DNA of 56,465 nucleotides from the NCBI GenBank assembly GCA_013365325.1, contig JABVXV010000374.1:1-56465 (forward strand), read 5' to 3'. The notes below the pieces were generated by a model. The model did not search any database. It saw only the letters and a list, made by a program, of their open reading frames with translations, and had not been told where the DNA came from. Source of the stretch: Dipetalonema caudispina. Taxonomy: Eukaryota > Nematoda > Chromadorea > Rhabditida > Onchocercidae. This document shows positions 1 to 13,065 of the stretch, in pieces. Both the position numbers and the translations under genes were made by a program. Numbering within the stretch: the first letter of the stretch is position 1; each line of letters begins with the position of its first letter.

Positions 1-2840
1 TTTTTTCAGCTTCATTAATTTTTTTTTTAGTCGGATTGTTATTACAAATTTCACCAGCAATCAATTATCAACATATAAAACTTATAGGTTATAGGTCAGA
101 TTATTGAAATTTTTACAAAAAGTTTTCTTTTTAATATAAAGAATAATCAAAAAGTCATCTCATAACAATGCAAATTCGTTCATTCTATATTTGAAACGAA
201 AATAACATCTGACTGTAGGTTTTTTTTTTTTTTTTTTCTTGCAAGAAAGTTGAACAGTTCAATTTGGAATATTTTCTCAGTGCTGTCTATTATCTGTGGA
301 GATAATTTTAAATTTAGCTATAATAAGAAGTTAAAATAAACTTCCTCGAAACAAAACTTATTATTACTTTTTTTTCAACAAATTAGATTTTAAAAATTTT
401 TCATAAAGATTGAAGCATAAAAAAGATTGAATTATATTTCCATGCTTAAGTTTTTCCCTTATAAAGGAAAATTTTTTTCTTTTTTTTTTGACTTCCATAG
501 CAGGTCGAATGCAGAAATTTGTATGATTGAATTAGAAATAGTGAAATAACTGAAGAAAGACAAGTGAAGAAATGAAATAACTGAAGTATAATGAAGCGTA
601 TAAGTGAATTGTCGAACTGAAAGTGTGTTGAATTTAATTTGTTGTAATGAGTAACTGCTGTAGGAAATGTAGCCCACTGACCAGTCAACTCATTCATATA
701 ATTGCTTGATATTGTGGTCAAGGTTACATTGACCATAGGAATTAGATGCTATCAATCTTAAGTGAATGAGAATTTAAACTTCTTACTTTCTATGAGATAG
801 AATGAAAATCGAAACTTCAACACATCATTTCTGCTTATTTATCATCTCTGATACGATGAGAATGAATGGTACAGAAATGGTTTAATGAAATTAATAATCT
901 GATTATATTTGTTCTTAATTTCTGATGAGATAACTTGAAGGAAAAGATCAGTTTAAATGCAAATTTTTTTTTCGTTCGAATTATCAAATTTGAACTACAC
1001 AATTGAGATAAGAATATTGAATAAATGTTATGTATGAGATGATCTTTGAAAATATACAGTATCCAGCAGTTTGAAACAAAAAAATTCACTTTCTCGAATA
1101 ATTCATTAGTTTCATTAATCAACTGAAGTTTATATTCCAGTTATTCGAATTAATCAAAGTATCACGAAAAAGAGGATGAATTTTTATTGCATTCTTTGTT
1201 GTATCAATAGTTACATTATGGTAAATTAATCATGTGATATACGTATCACAATATTTCTTTAACATATTCAAATACATTCATTTCCATTACTATAATTAAT
1301 TATGAAAAATTCCTGAATTTATTACACCATACATATAAAAAGGAATATATTCATATTTGCTTATTAATTGATAATAAAAATAAAATTTGAATTAAAATCT
1401 CTACAGAATTCTTAGAAACTAATCTAATGATTGCATCAAATAATTAATTATTTAAATATTTCTTGTTCTCCGTTGAATGATATGCAAATTTATTACTATC
1501 TTTCTATAATAATATTTTATTCAGTTTACATGGTATGTTTGGTTGTATCGTATCATTCAGTGGTTTACTTTTTTACACCTTCTATCAAATTTATTCAAGT
1601 CTATTCATTTTGAAATTTCACTTTTTTCCCATTTTACATGTCATTATTTAGCCTGTCTTTTGCAATACTTTTGATGAAAACCAAATAAATTAAAGAATGA
1701 ATGATTCAAATTAAGTAAAAGAAAAAAATATGTACTTATAAAATTTTGACAGTAGCTGCAAACCTTAATTAGCAAATATCTCAGGTAACAGATGCTATAT
1801 AGTTACTTCTGAATGAATGAATAACTCGGGTAGTATAGTATCCATGTTATTCAAAGATAATATAATTTCCGGAGATAGCTAATATCATAGATAACATATT
1901 CCGGATACTTAGATTATTCTGACGATTAAAATTGCTAAATCTATTTGGTGTATGAAATACTGTGACATCATATATTATGGATAATCGGAATTAACAGGTA
2001 GATTAAAAGGGAAAAATTTGTTATTTGAGTTTTTAGTCGGAAAATGTGAGAAGGTTCAAAGATTCAACTTCATTATTACCGGACAGCACAATCGAACATA
2101 CTTAATTGTTTACTGTTAAGAAGGATTTGATAAATTCCGATGTTCCATTGTTTCTTTTCTTCGATTTGAATTTAATGATTAATTTTAATTGGAAGCAATT
2201 TAATTTGAGAATTATCCGAGTGGAAATAAGTATTTGTAATGGAAATCAAAACAAATTATCTGCTTTTCTGAGTGCATTTTAAAGAGAGAGAGAGAGAGAG
2301 AAAAAAAAAAAAAACTTACTGAAATATCAGTAGCAATGGTAGAAAAGTTTTCTAAAAATATTTCAAAAATATTATCGAAATCATAAATTAATTTATCAAA
2401 ATTCAACTTCGAAACAGAATATTGAAATATAATTGTTTCACTTTTTTTTTTTCTTTTTTTCTCAACTCAACCATTTTAAATTTTTGTTAAACTATTATTC
2501 ATGTAAACAGATAATGATTGAAGTATCATATTTGATTTTCCATCAACTGAAACTTTTCCAATTTAGTAGCTTACAGTTACAATTAATCGTCAAGGAATTA
2601 AATCAAAAAGTGGAAAATAAAGCTATAGAAAATTTCATTTGAAATATTCGAATCCTACAACAAAATTGGACAATTAAAGCGGATAATCAATCATTTGTAT
2701 TTGTGTTCTCAATTATAACAATATTCAAAATTATTCCCTTTTCCAAAATACGTATTTCACGTTTAATTCATCGTTGATAAATGTCATTTTGCAGTCATAG
2801 TACATTATTATCATCCTAAATTTCCATGCTACTACGTTCA
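1..2840. other. AT-rich non-coding DNA upstream of the minisatellite
   Basis: No gene recognised. Short open frames on both strands are dominated by Phe, Ile, Lys and Leu as expected of AT-rich noise, and none has matched splice sites. A poly-T run at 221-239, a short (GA)n at 2284-2301 and scattered homopolymers are the only structures seen. Confidence 0.6.
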
Positions 2841-3110
2841 CTCTCATCACAAATTCTCATCGTGTGTCCACTCTCATCACAAATTCTCATCGTGTGTCCA
2901 CTCTCATCATAAATTCTCATCATGTGTCCACTCTCATCACAAATTCTCATCGTGTGTCCACTCTCATCACAAATTCTCGTCGTATGTCCACTCTCATCAT
3001 AAATTCTCATCGTGTGTCCACTCTCATCATAAATTCTCATCATGTGTCCACTCTCATCACAAAGTCTCATCGTGTGTCCACTCTTATCACAAATTATCAT
3101 CGTGTGTCCA
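2841..3110. repeat. 30-bp minisatellite, nine full units
   Basis: Nine head-to-tail units begin at 2841 and every 30 bases to 3081. Each unit contains CTCTCATCAC, AAATTCTCAT and CGTGTGTCCA, with one to three substitutions between units. Diverged half-units continue on the right to about 3165 (CATTCTCATCTCAAATTTCCA-like). Because 30 is a multiple of three, the array is open on both strands, as a 10-residue repeat (VSTLITNSHR on +, MRICDESGHT on -). No splice sites or flanking exons were found, so coding is unlikely. Confidence 0.95.
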
Positions 3111-3504
3111 CTTCTCATTTAGATATTCTATGGTCTGTCCATTCTCATCTCAAATTTCCACGTTAAGTCTTGACGTTATATCTGATGTTATCGTCAATTT
3201 TTTTCTTCTAAAATTCATCATAATATTCCAATATTCCAATCCTATGTCTCATCGTATAAAAAATGCCTCTTTACGCACGATCACTTTTCATTTGACCTCA
3301 AAATGTCATCACGGACAAGTGTCATGTCATCAGCTCATTATCATTTGAACATTATTTATTACGTACGTGAAAGTTCACACATCCAATCAACAATATGTCA
3401 AATGTATTTAAAATCTATGTCACACGTATACGTTAATTTCAAATTATCATAGCCCACGTCCGTGTCAATTTTAATTCGTATAAAAACGTGAGAAATATAT
3501 AATC

Positions 3505-3830
3505 AAAATGAGAGATGAAAGAAGAGGAGAGCAAAAAAAAAGAGGTTAAAAGAAATGGAGGATTAGTTTATATGGAAAGGAGAGAGAGAAGAGGAATAGG
3601 GCAAATGGTATAAAGATAGAAATAAAAAGAAAAAGTTAGGAAAGAGGTAAGAGAAAGAAGGGAAGAGTTAAAGGTAGAGGATAAAAGTATTGAACCATTT
3701 TGTTTTAAACGAAGGACAAAGGTCACACTCTGTCTTCATGTATGTGTGTGTCTGTGTGGATCCGTGTATGTCTGTCTGTTTGTGTGTGTGTGTGTGTATG
3801 TGTGAGTTTGTATGTTTGTATGGTTGTGTG
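3505..3830. repeat. Purine tract followed by (TG)n microsatellite
   Basis: From about 3505 to 3700 the + strand is almost entirely purine (AGAGGAGAG, GAAAGAAGGGAAG-like blocks). From about 3738 to 3834 it becomes TG/TATG/TCTG simple sequence. No coding frame crosses the region. Confidence 0.85.
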
Positions 3831-4436
3831 TGTTGTAGTTAACTCTGTCAGGATTTAGCATCATTCACCATCGTCCGGAAAATATGACAGAATAGGAGAA
3901 TGTTATTTCCGGAATATTGTGTAATTTTTTTGTAAAATTTCCTGAACTATCCATTACATGAAATATCTGTGGAATGATTTTTACGAGTTTTTTTTTTTTT
4001 TTGTTTTTTTGAGGATATCGATGAAGGGAGGTTAGATTTAGTGAGCTTTTGCAAAGCATTTTTGAAGCTTTTTTTTTTTTTGTTGTAATATATCAAATTT
4101 AGGATATTTAAAACAATATTCGATTGATTCATACTTTTTTATGGTATTTTTTTTCTTGTAATTTTCTGAAATCAATAAAACCACTTTCATACCTTTTCCT
4201 ATTCTATTGTATTATTATTATTATTATTGCTGGTATCATATATTCGTAATATTGTATTTTGATTCTTCGTTCAATTTGCTACTAGTATTTCTATCAAAAA
4301 TTGATTATTCATTCTTTCAGATAGCCCATCGATATACTGCATAATTGAATAACCATCTTGAATGATACCTAAAATTTCATCACGAAGTATTTCACTGTCG
4401 TTGTGCTGTTCACGCAATGGATTTAAGCTTACGTGT

Positions 4437-7400
4437 ATGCCTCGTTCTACAGTTCCAGTTGCATTTATGTATGTTCACGTTGAAATGTTTCACATATATT
4501 TGCTATTAACCACGGCGATACGAGAATGTTCAATTTTTTGATTGTCCAGATTTGTGCAACTGTAGAATAAATTTAAATATTTGTCGAAATTTTCAAAATT
4601 TCTTCTCTTCTTTATGATATGAAATAGAGTTTGTTGTTTTTACTAGCCAACAAGTGGAAAATTATTTTTTCAGACGTGCAGCATCTACATCCCGCCTTAT
4701 ACCTTTGTTCGGTATTTCCAACCACTGCATAAATCGCTTTCATCAGGTTCAAGATAGCAATAAGCAGCTATATCGATTGTATTCTAGCGGTAAGGTTTTT
4801 TTCGCTCTTCAGTTGTCAGGTAATTTAGACATCCAAAATATCTCGAATAGAAATAGTTGGATGATAGATAGGTTTCTTGGAAATTTAAAAGGAAAAATAT
4901 TTGTGTAATCTTAAGATGAAACCTGTCGTCCTATGTCAACATTCTGTCGAAAGTCGTCATCATTAGGTGGATGAGACATTTGCATGAGTGCTTTAGACAT
5001 TACTCATTTCAGGTCTTCCTGAACACAGATTGATCCAAATGCCAGCTCTTTCACCAACAATGGAACATGGTACCATTGTCAAGTGGCATAAAAAAGAAGG
5101 TGATGAAGTGGAGGAAGGCGATATGATATGTGAAATTGAAACTGATAAATCAGTAATGGCATTTGAAGCATCCGAGGAAGGCATCTTGGCTAAAATTTTG
5201 GCACCTGATGGTACCAAAGGTATCAAAATTGGAAAAGTAAGTCGCCTCTCCTTTTTGAATTTCGTAGAGGTTTTCCATTCCTTTAAAATTCGTGCTGTCT
5301 TTGGTATTTATTTAAATAAGTGTTTTATTTAAATAATGAGAGAAAGTTGAGATTAGTATTATGAAAAGTAGATGAAATGAAAATAACTTGTTTGCACATA
5401 ACAATAAAATAATGGAATAAAAGCACAGTGAGTTTGGGGACTCTTATTGGCAGAAAGTGATGATGAGTTTTTAAACTTTCTAGGCTGTTGTTTTACTGAC
5501 TTATTTTCTTCTATAAAATACCTTTATCATTATTGTAGGATTTAATTTCATTTTTTTTCCAGCCAATTTGTGTTTTCGTTGAAAAGAAAGAGGATTGTGG
5601 CGCGTTCGCTAATTTTAAAGTTGATGGTAAGCACGTTATTTTCTGCATAAGTTAGACTGCTTAAGTATGTTATTTCATAAATGGTCAAGAATATTCCTCT
5701 TTACTATAAATCTCAGTAAGAAAACAAATATGTTAAGTAATCTGGAATATCATTTGCTACCCAAATTTAGCATGCGAAATTAGTGGATTTAAAACTCAAA
5801 TTTTACAAATAGCCCAAAATTTTGAGAATACATCTCACAAAACTATCAATGATCTTTGATCCTCTCATGGATTGTCATGTTGTGATATTGCAATTGCACG
5901 CCGGACCATAATCATGATAGCGGACTTCTGAAATGGAACTATTCCGCATATCGTCAAACCGTTTCTTTAAATCTATTCTCCAGCTGATCTTTAGGTGGTT
6001 TGGACTTTTTGGGCTTCGTAATTCTTGACCAAAAGTTTCTTATGTGTCTGATTTTGCTTAACTTTTTTAAAAAAAAAGAAAATTCATTTGTAGAAGACGT
6101 TACTTCCAAAAAATTTATAGCTTTTTTTGGATTTGCAGGAAAATTTAACACAAGGCATACAAAAATCTTTTGTTGAGAACTAGAATGCCTAAAAAATCCA
6201 GTCCATCAAAACATCAGTTGGAGAATGGATTTAATAGCTTAGTGGATTTCAGATGTCATAGTATCCCTCTGCCATCGTTTTTTCTAAGTTGGGCTATGTT
6301 TTTCCTAAATTAATCAATTTTAAAAAGTACATAAGTTGCGGGGTTGATTAACGACCTTGATTATTAATTCGATGGAAATCGTTATTTCTATTCATCTCGA
6401 AATTATAACTGCATATGAAGTGGGTATCATGTGAAAAAGGGTGATGGAATTATGATTTAGAAAAGTTACAGGTTTTGATGAAATGAATGAAAATCTGCTG
6501 TAAATTTTCCTTATTTCTTGTCGAGTAATAATTAACAATTTTTTGCAGGCAATTGAAACAATCAGGAAATGCAATATACAATATTATCAGCTGTCCTTTA
6601 TGGCTTTGTTAGATAAATTCTAATGTAGTGATTTTTTGAATAAATCTTTTGCCAATGTTTTTGAGTTCGCTTCGTTTTTGCTTGTTTAATTTTTCCTAAT
6701 GATGAATACACCCGAATTTGTACTGCTATATTTTTGTAGTTAAACTGTTTTTCATGCATATCCAAATCATTAACCACTGTCTGTTTCTTGGCGTTAGACA
6801 GGGCTATTTGTTCCAGCGAAATAAGCATATTGTAAAATTTTCCATGTAATTGGGATTTAGAAATTATCTTTTTCCCGTTTTTCTATACTGATTTTATTAT
6901 TTTTAGTAAGGTTTTGGCACTTTCGAGATACTATTTGGTTTTTAAATTTCACGTTTTTGTTAGGCTTTTTTGGATAAAAACCAGAAAATACAATATATCG
7001 CCTATAAAAATGGGAAATTTCCGCAGGTTTTTTTTTTTTTTGATTTGCAAAGAAACCTCAACAAAGGTACTAAGGAGAAATCAGAATTAGTCTTAGTTAA
7101 GCTAACGCTTGTAGTACCCAAAGCAGGGATTGAGCTGCGTCGTATGTTGAATTTGCTAAACATTAAAGTTATATATACAATATTTCGGGTTCATTCATGG
7201 AAAACAAATGGATTTAATTTATTTTATGCGATTTTTATTTTGCATAACAATTTTCATTTGATATGAAAATTACCCTAACGTTTAATGACATTTATGTTAT
7301 GGTAGTAATGGTTTGATTGTAGAACGAATACGACTGGAAACTTGATCTTCCTGAATGATTTATAGTATATGATTTTTTGTAATGTTACAGAACAAATAGT

Positions 7401-10400
7401 GCGATTTCTTTTGGGAATTATTCATAAATATGATTATTGGAATTGTTTAAATTACTTTTTAATTATGGCTTTCCTGACATATTTTTGTACTTCCGAATAA
7501 TTACTAATCGGTGATATGTTTTACCTATTAATGAAAATGAATTTATGATTATAAAATCATCTTGTTAAATTGTTGATTGTGTTAATTTCCTGTTTCCTTT
7601 TGAACTCTTTTAGTGATCATTTGTGTGCTAGCTGTCAACATATAAGTAAAGAGTCGGCTAATGATATCCATAAATCTGATAGGGATTGTTCGAAAAAAAA
7701 AAAAAATGGAAAATTAGGCTAAACTAAAATGAATTATCCAAGATTGAAATGTTACGAATTGAATGAAAGTATGTAAAAATTAATTAGATCGAACGAAATT
7801 GCTATGTTAATTAATATTTCATATTTTGGTAATATTCGTACCATATGCAACATTAATATTTATATGTAAATTAATAGGAACAATATTTTCTTTTTTAGAA
7901 AGAAAATTTCAATCATTTTACTGAATAACTAATCTATTCATGTATTCGGTTAAAAAAGAATAGCCCGATTGATTTAATTTGATTTAATTATCACTGTAAA
8001 TGTAAATGTATTTATTCTTACATAAAAATCACTCTTTAAAATATCTTTACACTATTTCAGAATTTCAATATGAAACAACAGTTACAATTTCAACAGTGCA
8101 TAAAATTAGCAAGACAATTGCAACGTAATTATTCATATAATTATTGGTCATCCAATACTGCTCTCTCTCGAGCAATGAAATTGGAAGATAATCCTACTGT
8201 TGCTATCAAATATACCCGAAAATTAACTACTGGCCTAATTATCGACATGTTGGTAAGTTTTTATTTTTAAGCATGATATGAATAATCTTTGCATGTTTTA
8301 AACATATATTACGTATGAGAATATTTCTCAATTTTTGTATTTTTAATCTAATTTAAATCTTATTATTAACAATTCAGTTGACATATTTCATTTAATATTT
8401 ATGCATATTTCATATTAGGTTATTTTTCTCGAATAATCAGTTAATTTACAATTTAACTATTTTCTTTTGTTAACATTTTATCATATTTCTTTTTTTTCTC
8501 TTCAAAATTTAGTACTGTTTAGTTTTTTTTTTCTCCCCCCCCCCCCTCCATTCTACAATATAACAAATAATAATGTGATATTTTCAATAGATAAATTAAA
8601 CAAAATAGATTGTTAGTGTGGAAATCATTTGTTTACCTGTTTCAGAAGTTGCATCACTATTTATGGTTGTGCTATCCAACGGAAGGTACACCGAATTGTT
8701 TGATTAGTTCTCGGCAATTTTATTAACATTTGTCATGCACTGTTATTTGTTATAGTGGGCATATCTTTAACGTAATTAATTCCAGATGCTATATATATTC
8801 AGAAAAGTTTTACAATTTTATTGTTGCAGAAAACTCAAAGTGCCGATGTAGGTGAACGTATCGCTGCAACTAATGAGGAAGATGCAAAACTAAACGGAGC
8901 TGCTCCTGTTTTTGTTAGTGATGATAAAAAAAATGCTGAATCAGGAAAAGCAAAAGAAGGAGCAAAACGAGTTATGTCTGGTGATCCGAAATACAAAGAT
9001 ATACCACTTACAACTATGAGGGAAACGATTGCTAAACGTTTGTCGTCCAGTAAACAAAATATACCACATTATTACCTCACTTCTGAAATTAAAATGGACG
9101 AACTGTTAAAGTTAGTAATATCTTGCATTTCTCCTTTTTTTTTTCTATCATTTTACCATTTATTGGAGCTTCCATGGTAAAACTAAAAAGTTTAATGTTT
9201 TGTAAGATAATTGCAGTGACAATTTTTCAACTAGAACTCTTGTAACTCATCTTAGTTTCTTTTAATTTAAAGTACATTCTTGCTTGATCACTGATTAATC
9301 ACAGTTATAGTTCGAAATTCTATAAATGAAAGGAGTGTTGAAATTCGAGAGTTGTTTGTTTGTTATTGCTACATTTGTTGTTAATTGAACTATTGTATTT
9401 CTAGCTTCTAGTTCATTGTAAGTCATGAATTCATTGCATTGATATGATTTTAAAATCATCACATTACCGTCCTCATTCGATTCATCTTTGATCTATCATA
9501 AGGTTATTGAAATTTTAAGGATGCGAACGAATTTAAATGCTGACCTGAAAGATCGGGGTATCAAAATATCCATAAATGATTTTGTCGTCAAAGCATGTGC
9601 ATTAGCCTGCCTGAATGTACCCGAAGTCAATAGCTTTTTCTTGGAGAAAGAGAAAGTTATCCGTCAAAATCTAACTGTCGATATTTCTGTTGCTGTAAAA
9701 ACAGACACAGGCCTTATAACACCAATTGTTTACAATGCTGATACTAAAGTTCGTTTCTTTTCTTTCTTTTTTTTTCCTTCTTGTTTTTGCGAGAAATCCC
9801 CAGAGGTTGAAGTAATTTTTCTAAAGTTTTTGTTAAGGATGAACACTGATTGATATATATTCAAAGCTTTTTGCTTGTTCTCAAATAGTAATACTAAAAA
9901 TTGCTATAGCTAGAGAAGAGATGTCGAACAGTTATTTTAGTTATGGGATTCTTCAATTTTAATTTTTTTTATTGTTTTTATTTTGCGTTTTTATAAAATT
10001 TCATGATTTGGCCGAAGTCAGTGCTGAAATTAAACAATTAGCGGATAAGGCGTACAAAAATAAGCTGAAACCAAACGAGTACATGGTATGTTTGCTATTG
10101 AAAAAATAATTTTCAATCAATAAACAATGTTATGAAATTTTTCATCAGTCTGAAATGTTACTAAAAAAAATTTCTTAATAGTTGAAACTTTGGAGAGATC
10201 CCCGAAATATTATCTCCGCATTTTTCTTATGGCGATATTCATAATTCCCCATTTAATTATGATGTTATCATTTTGTTGTTCTTCAAAGTTTTTCATGTGA
10301 ATTCAAATTAATATGTTAATTTCATCTTCAGGGTGGTACATTTACTGTGTCAAATTTGGGAATGTTCGGTAGCATACGTCATTTTACAGCAATTATCAAT

Positions 10401-10800
10401 CCACCGCAGTCATGCATTTTGGCTGTTGGAGGTTCAGAGCGTAAAGTTGTGCCTGATGATGATGGAAATGGGTAAGCTTCACTTTTCCGAAAAAAATTAT
10501 CAAATTTGACATTTCTACCCATTTTGTTCTCGGGATTATATGCAGTCTTCTGGAATAATTACTATTATTGACTTTCTCATAAGCTTGCCTTTTTCTTCCA
10601 TTATTTACTTACTTGCTTCTATAGGTGATTTCACTTCTTCCAACATTCTTCACTTCAAACTAATTAATTCCAGGTTCAAAACCATAACAACAATGCTTGT
10701 AACAATGTCCTGTGATCATCGTGTTGTTGATGGTGCTATTGGTGCAATCTGGCTGAAACATTTTAAGGAATACATGGAAAAACCGGAGACACTACTGTAA
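4437..10800 (+). CDS. DLAT: Pyruvate dehydrogenase complex E2, dihydrolipoamide acetyltransferase (model incomplete)
   Basis: Mitochondrial E2 moves acetyl groups from its lipoyl arm to CoA and forms the core of the pyruvate dehydrogenase complex. Exons read by eye: 4437-4468, 4674-4789, 5013-5236, 5563-5626, 8061-8252, 8830-9114, 9503-9748, about 10005-10085, 10332-10471 and 10674-10800. The first two give an Arg/Ser-rich presequence (tentative ATG at 4437). The third holds the lipoyl domain, with [12 protein letters not shown] and the lipoyl lysine in [10 protein letters not shown] at about residue 95. The last five form the catalytic domain ([30 protein letters not shown], and DHRVVDGA with the active-site His and Asp). 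Exon 5563-5626 ends in phase 1 while 8061 and 8830 begin in phase 0, so at least one exon of length 2 mod 3 is missing from the 2.4-kb intron, or 8061-8252 starts another transcript. No normal E3-binding domain is visible. The gene is convergent with the Cys-rich gene. Confidence 0.9.
5626..8060 (+). other. Large intron region of the E2 gene with an unplaced exon
   Basis: This stretch separates the lipoyl exons from the next plausible exon. It contains the foldback element described separately and no exon I could place. The reading phase requires an exon of length 2 mod 3 here. A readable but unconvincing frame ([19 protein letters not shown]) near 7090-7155 lacks a good acceptor. Confidence 0.5.
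5964..6234. mobile_element. Foldback (MITE-like) element in an intron
   Basis: The left arm (about 5967-6070) is closely matched by the reverse complement of the right arm (about 6125-6232). For example, ATTCTCCAGCTGATCTTTAG pairs with ATTCTCCAACTGATGTTTTG. The arms are about 100 bp with some mismatches around a short AT-rich centre. No open frame or clear target-site duplication was seen. The size and full-length hairpin form fit a non-autonomous element. Confidence 0.65.
8061..8252 (+). other. E2 exon that may encode a diverged E3-binding domain, or a trans-spliced alternative start
   Basis: A strong acceptor (CTATTTCAG) is followed nine bases later by an ATG, and a good donor (GTAAGT) ends the exon in frame with the next E2 exon. 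The 61 residues after Met are basic at first (KLARQLQRN) and then read [18 protein letters not shown] and [13 protein letters not shown]. The position, between the lipoyl and catalytic parts, is where the peripheral subunit-binding domain belongs. The pattern vaguely follows the LARKLA and GRI blocks of that domain but lacks its conserved glycines. Trans-splicing to this exon would give an E2 lacking the lipoyl domain. Confidence 0.45.
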
Positions 10801-12389
10801 ATTACACTTTCTTAAATTTATAAAGCAAAATTTTGACGATTGGTTATTAGAACGAAACATTTTTACGTCAAATGAAATATCTTTTATTATATTATTGCAG
10901 ATTATAATCCCAAGTTTTTTCTTTTTTTACTTACAATCTTATTTGTTAAATTTTGAAATTACGAAAATTTTGATTAGGCTATATTTCCTTCCAATTTGTT
11001 TATGTTACTGTGTTTGCAAATGTTTTTTACTTCAAATTTTAAATTTTAGTTCAATTTTGACAATGATAGATCAGTCATTTTCTCTTTTTCTACAGACGTT
11101 GAAAATTTACAGATATTTTGTCTTAATTACCTATTACCTTTTAATGCTACACAAATGATCAGGGTTTGATTTTCGGGATTTGTTAATTGAATGAGACCAT
11201 CTGAAGCCTTCTAATAGGGTACTTACTGAAAATATTCTGAAGTTTCCATTTCCAACCTTAGCCTGGTAACGGCTTGGCTTCACGAAAAATGTTAACAGTG
11301 CTAACGGCTTTAGTAAATTATATAAGTATTTTTTTCCCTGAAATATCAAAACTCTTATTTTCTTCGCTAAAGTACCGAGACTCATCAAGGTTACAGATTT
11401 TTCTTAAAAATTATCTTTTTAATCTCTGACCTTTAAAAAGGTGTATTTCCTGAAACAAATAGAAGAAAACAACGATTAACTAGTGCAACCACGAAAAGTT
11501 TCATTGTTTTTTCCTTCAAACGCTATGAATTTTAGAAAGATTTTCCTTGAATTAGGGCAATGTTATTTCGATTTAGACCAGCGAACACAGACAAAACAAG
11601 ACGAATTGTTCAGTTTATTGTTTTATCTTTTATCAAACTTAAGTTTCTAAGTTCGTTACATTTTTACTCAATGCTTGATTTGCAGGGAAACAAAGAAAAA
11701 GTAAGAAGATGGAACGTATGTGTAAAGTAAGTATGGAAAAAAGGAATTTGCGAAATTAAGGAGAAATTTTATTATTTTATTGATATGAAATACTTCGTTA
11801 AAATTGATTGACATTCAACATTGATTATTATCTCAGTGAAATTAACTGTCGTTTTTTTTGTTGTGTTCAATTACATTGCACATATTTTTGAGCAGAAAAT
11901 AGAATGTTTCTTAATAAATAGCCAATGATTATTCAATAAATAGTTAATTGCAAAATAAATAGTTAATTTATTTTGCACTGCCAACAATTTATTACTTTTC
12001 TTTATTCCATATATTAGCTTATTAGTATAATACAAATAATAGCAATATGAAACGATTAGGAATTAGACGATAGTTCATTTGCATTCATATTTTTTTTTTT
12101 TTTTTAATTTTGTTTGATTGATTTTGGGAATATTATCATTTCTTCTCAAATATCGAATAACATTAACATTGATCAATCGTTAAAAATTCAATTATCGTCA
12201 GAATTAGAACATATTATCGAAAATTTCAATTAAATTCATCAAAATCGTGTATTTTTATCTGCTAGTAAACAAAACGAAATTCTAATGGATTTCATATCAA
12301 TAGTGCGCAATACATTCTAAATAAGCTCGATACAACTGCTAGAATAATTCGTAGGTAATCCTAAGGAATAAACAATTGAAAATAAATGT
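10801..12389. other. Intergenic DNA between convergent genes
   Basis: Holds the 3' flank of the E2 gene. AATAAA-type hexamers occur near 11910-11960 within a locally repeated AATAAATAGTTAATT motif. Minus-strand frames such as that at 11134-11388 have no splice sites or recognisable content. Confidence 0.5.
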
Positions 12390-12609
12390 ATTGGGTGGTT
12401 GAACAGAAAGGTAATTAATGATGGATTGCAGTCATGAAGTAAGTAATGTTTTGACGAAAAAAAAAATCTGAAATTAGTTTAGTAATCTAAGGATAGATTT
12501 GGATGATTGAATTATGTGATTAGCAATAATTAATAATTGCTATTACAAATTCAAATTACTATTTAAAATGAATTTACTAACACCATAATATCTATCCGAG
12601 TTGTTTCCA
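12390..12609. repeat. Repeat A, copy 1 (relic of a Cys-rich gene exon edge and intron)
   Basis: Aligns by eye along its length with 18838-19094, for example CTGAAATTAGTTTAGTAATC in both and TATCTATCCGA near the right end. In the second copy that right end is the 3' part of a real exon of the Cys-rich gene. Here only a degraded exon edge remains. The copy lies just downstream of the same gene's stop. Confidence 0.75.
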
Positions 12610-12639
12610 ACTTTTCTTGCATTTTGAAGTTTCGAATCA

Positions 12640-12779
12640 GGAAAAGTTTTCGAAACTTATAAGTTTTGATTTTGAGAAAAAAGTACAAAATGGTATTATC
12701 AGAATTGAAGAGATGCTATGAAGAATGGTACCACAACTATACGATAATTTGAAATTTTTTGTCATATGAGTTACAACTA
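12640..12779. repeat. Repeat B, copy 1
   Basis: Matches 28400-28560 in the same orientation and about 27180-27310 in reverse, for example GTACAAAATGGTATTATCAG followed by GAAGAGATGC and ACGATAATTTGAAATTTTT. The other two copies are the inner ends of the palindrome arms. Non-coding, possibly mobile-element derived. Confidence 0.75.
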
Positions 12780-13065
12780 GCAAAAGAAATTTTGCTTAAT
12801 TAATCAGATTAATATATGATCCAACAATTTGACTAACAAAGGAAAAATGAGAAGTATTGTTTCGATAGCTTCACTGAATAAGAATACTTCGTCAATATCA
12901 GTAATCTTCTAATTAATAGATAATAGCGTATATCATCGTTGTTAAAATTTGTTATCAAAAAATATTTATCAAAAGTATTAAAAGTATTAGCCTTTGTTTT
13001 TACTTTATAAAACATTTGAAAAATATTAACATTTGAAGAAAAAGAAAATTTTTTTAAAAATTAAT

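Noticed and set aside
2816..3166. Ten-residue repeat proteins on both strands
   Set aside because: They come from the 30-bp minisatellite; there is no exon context, and openness on both strands follows from the unit length.
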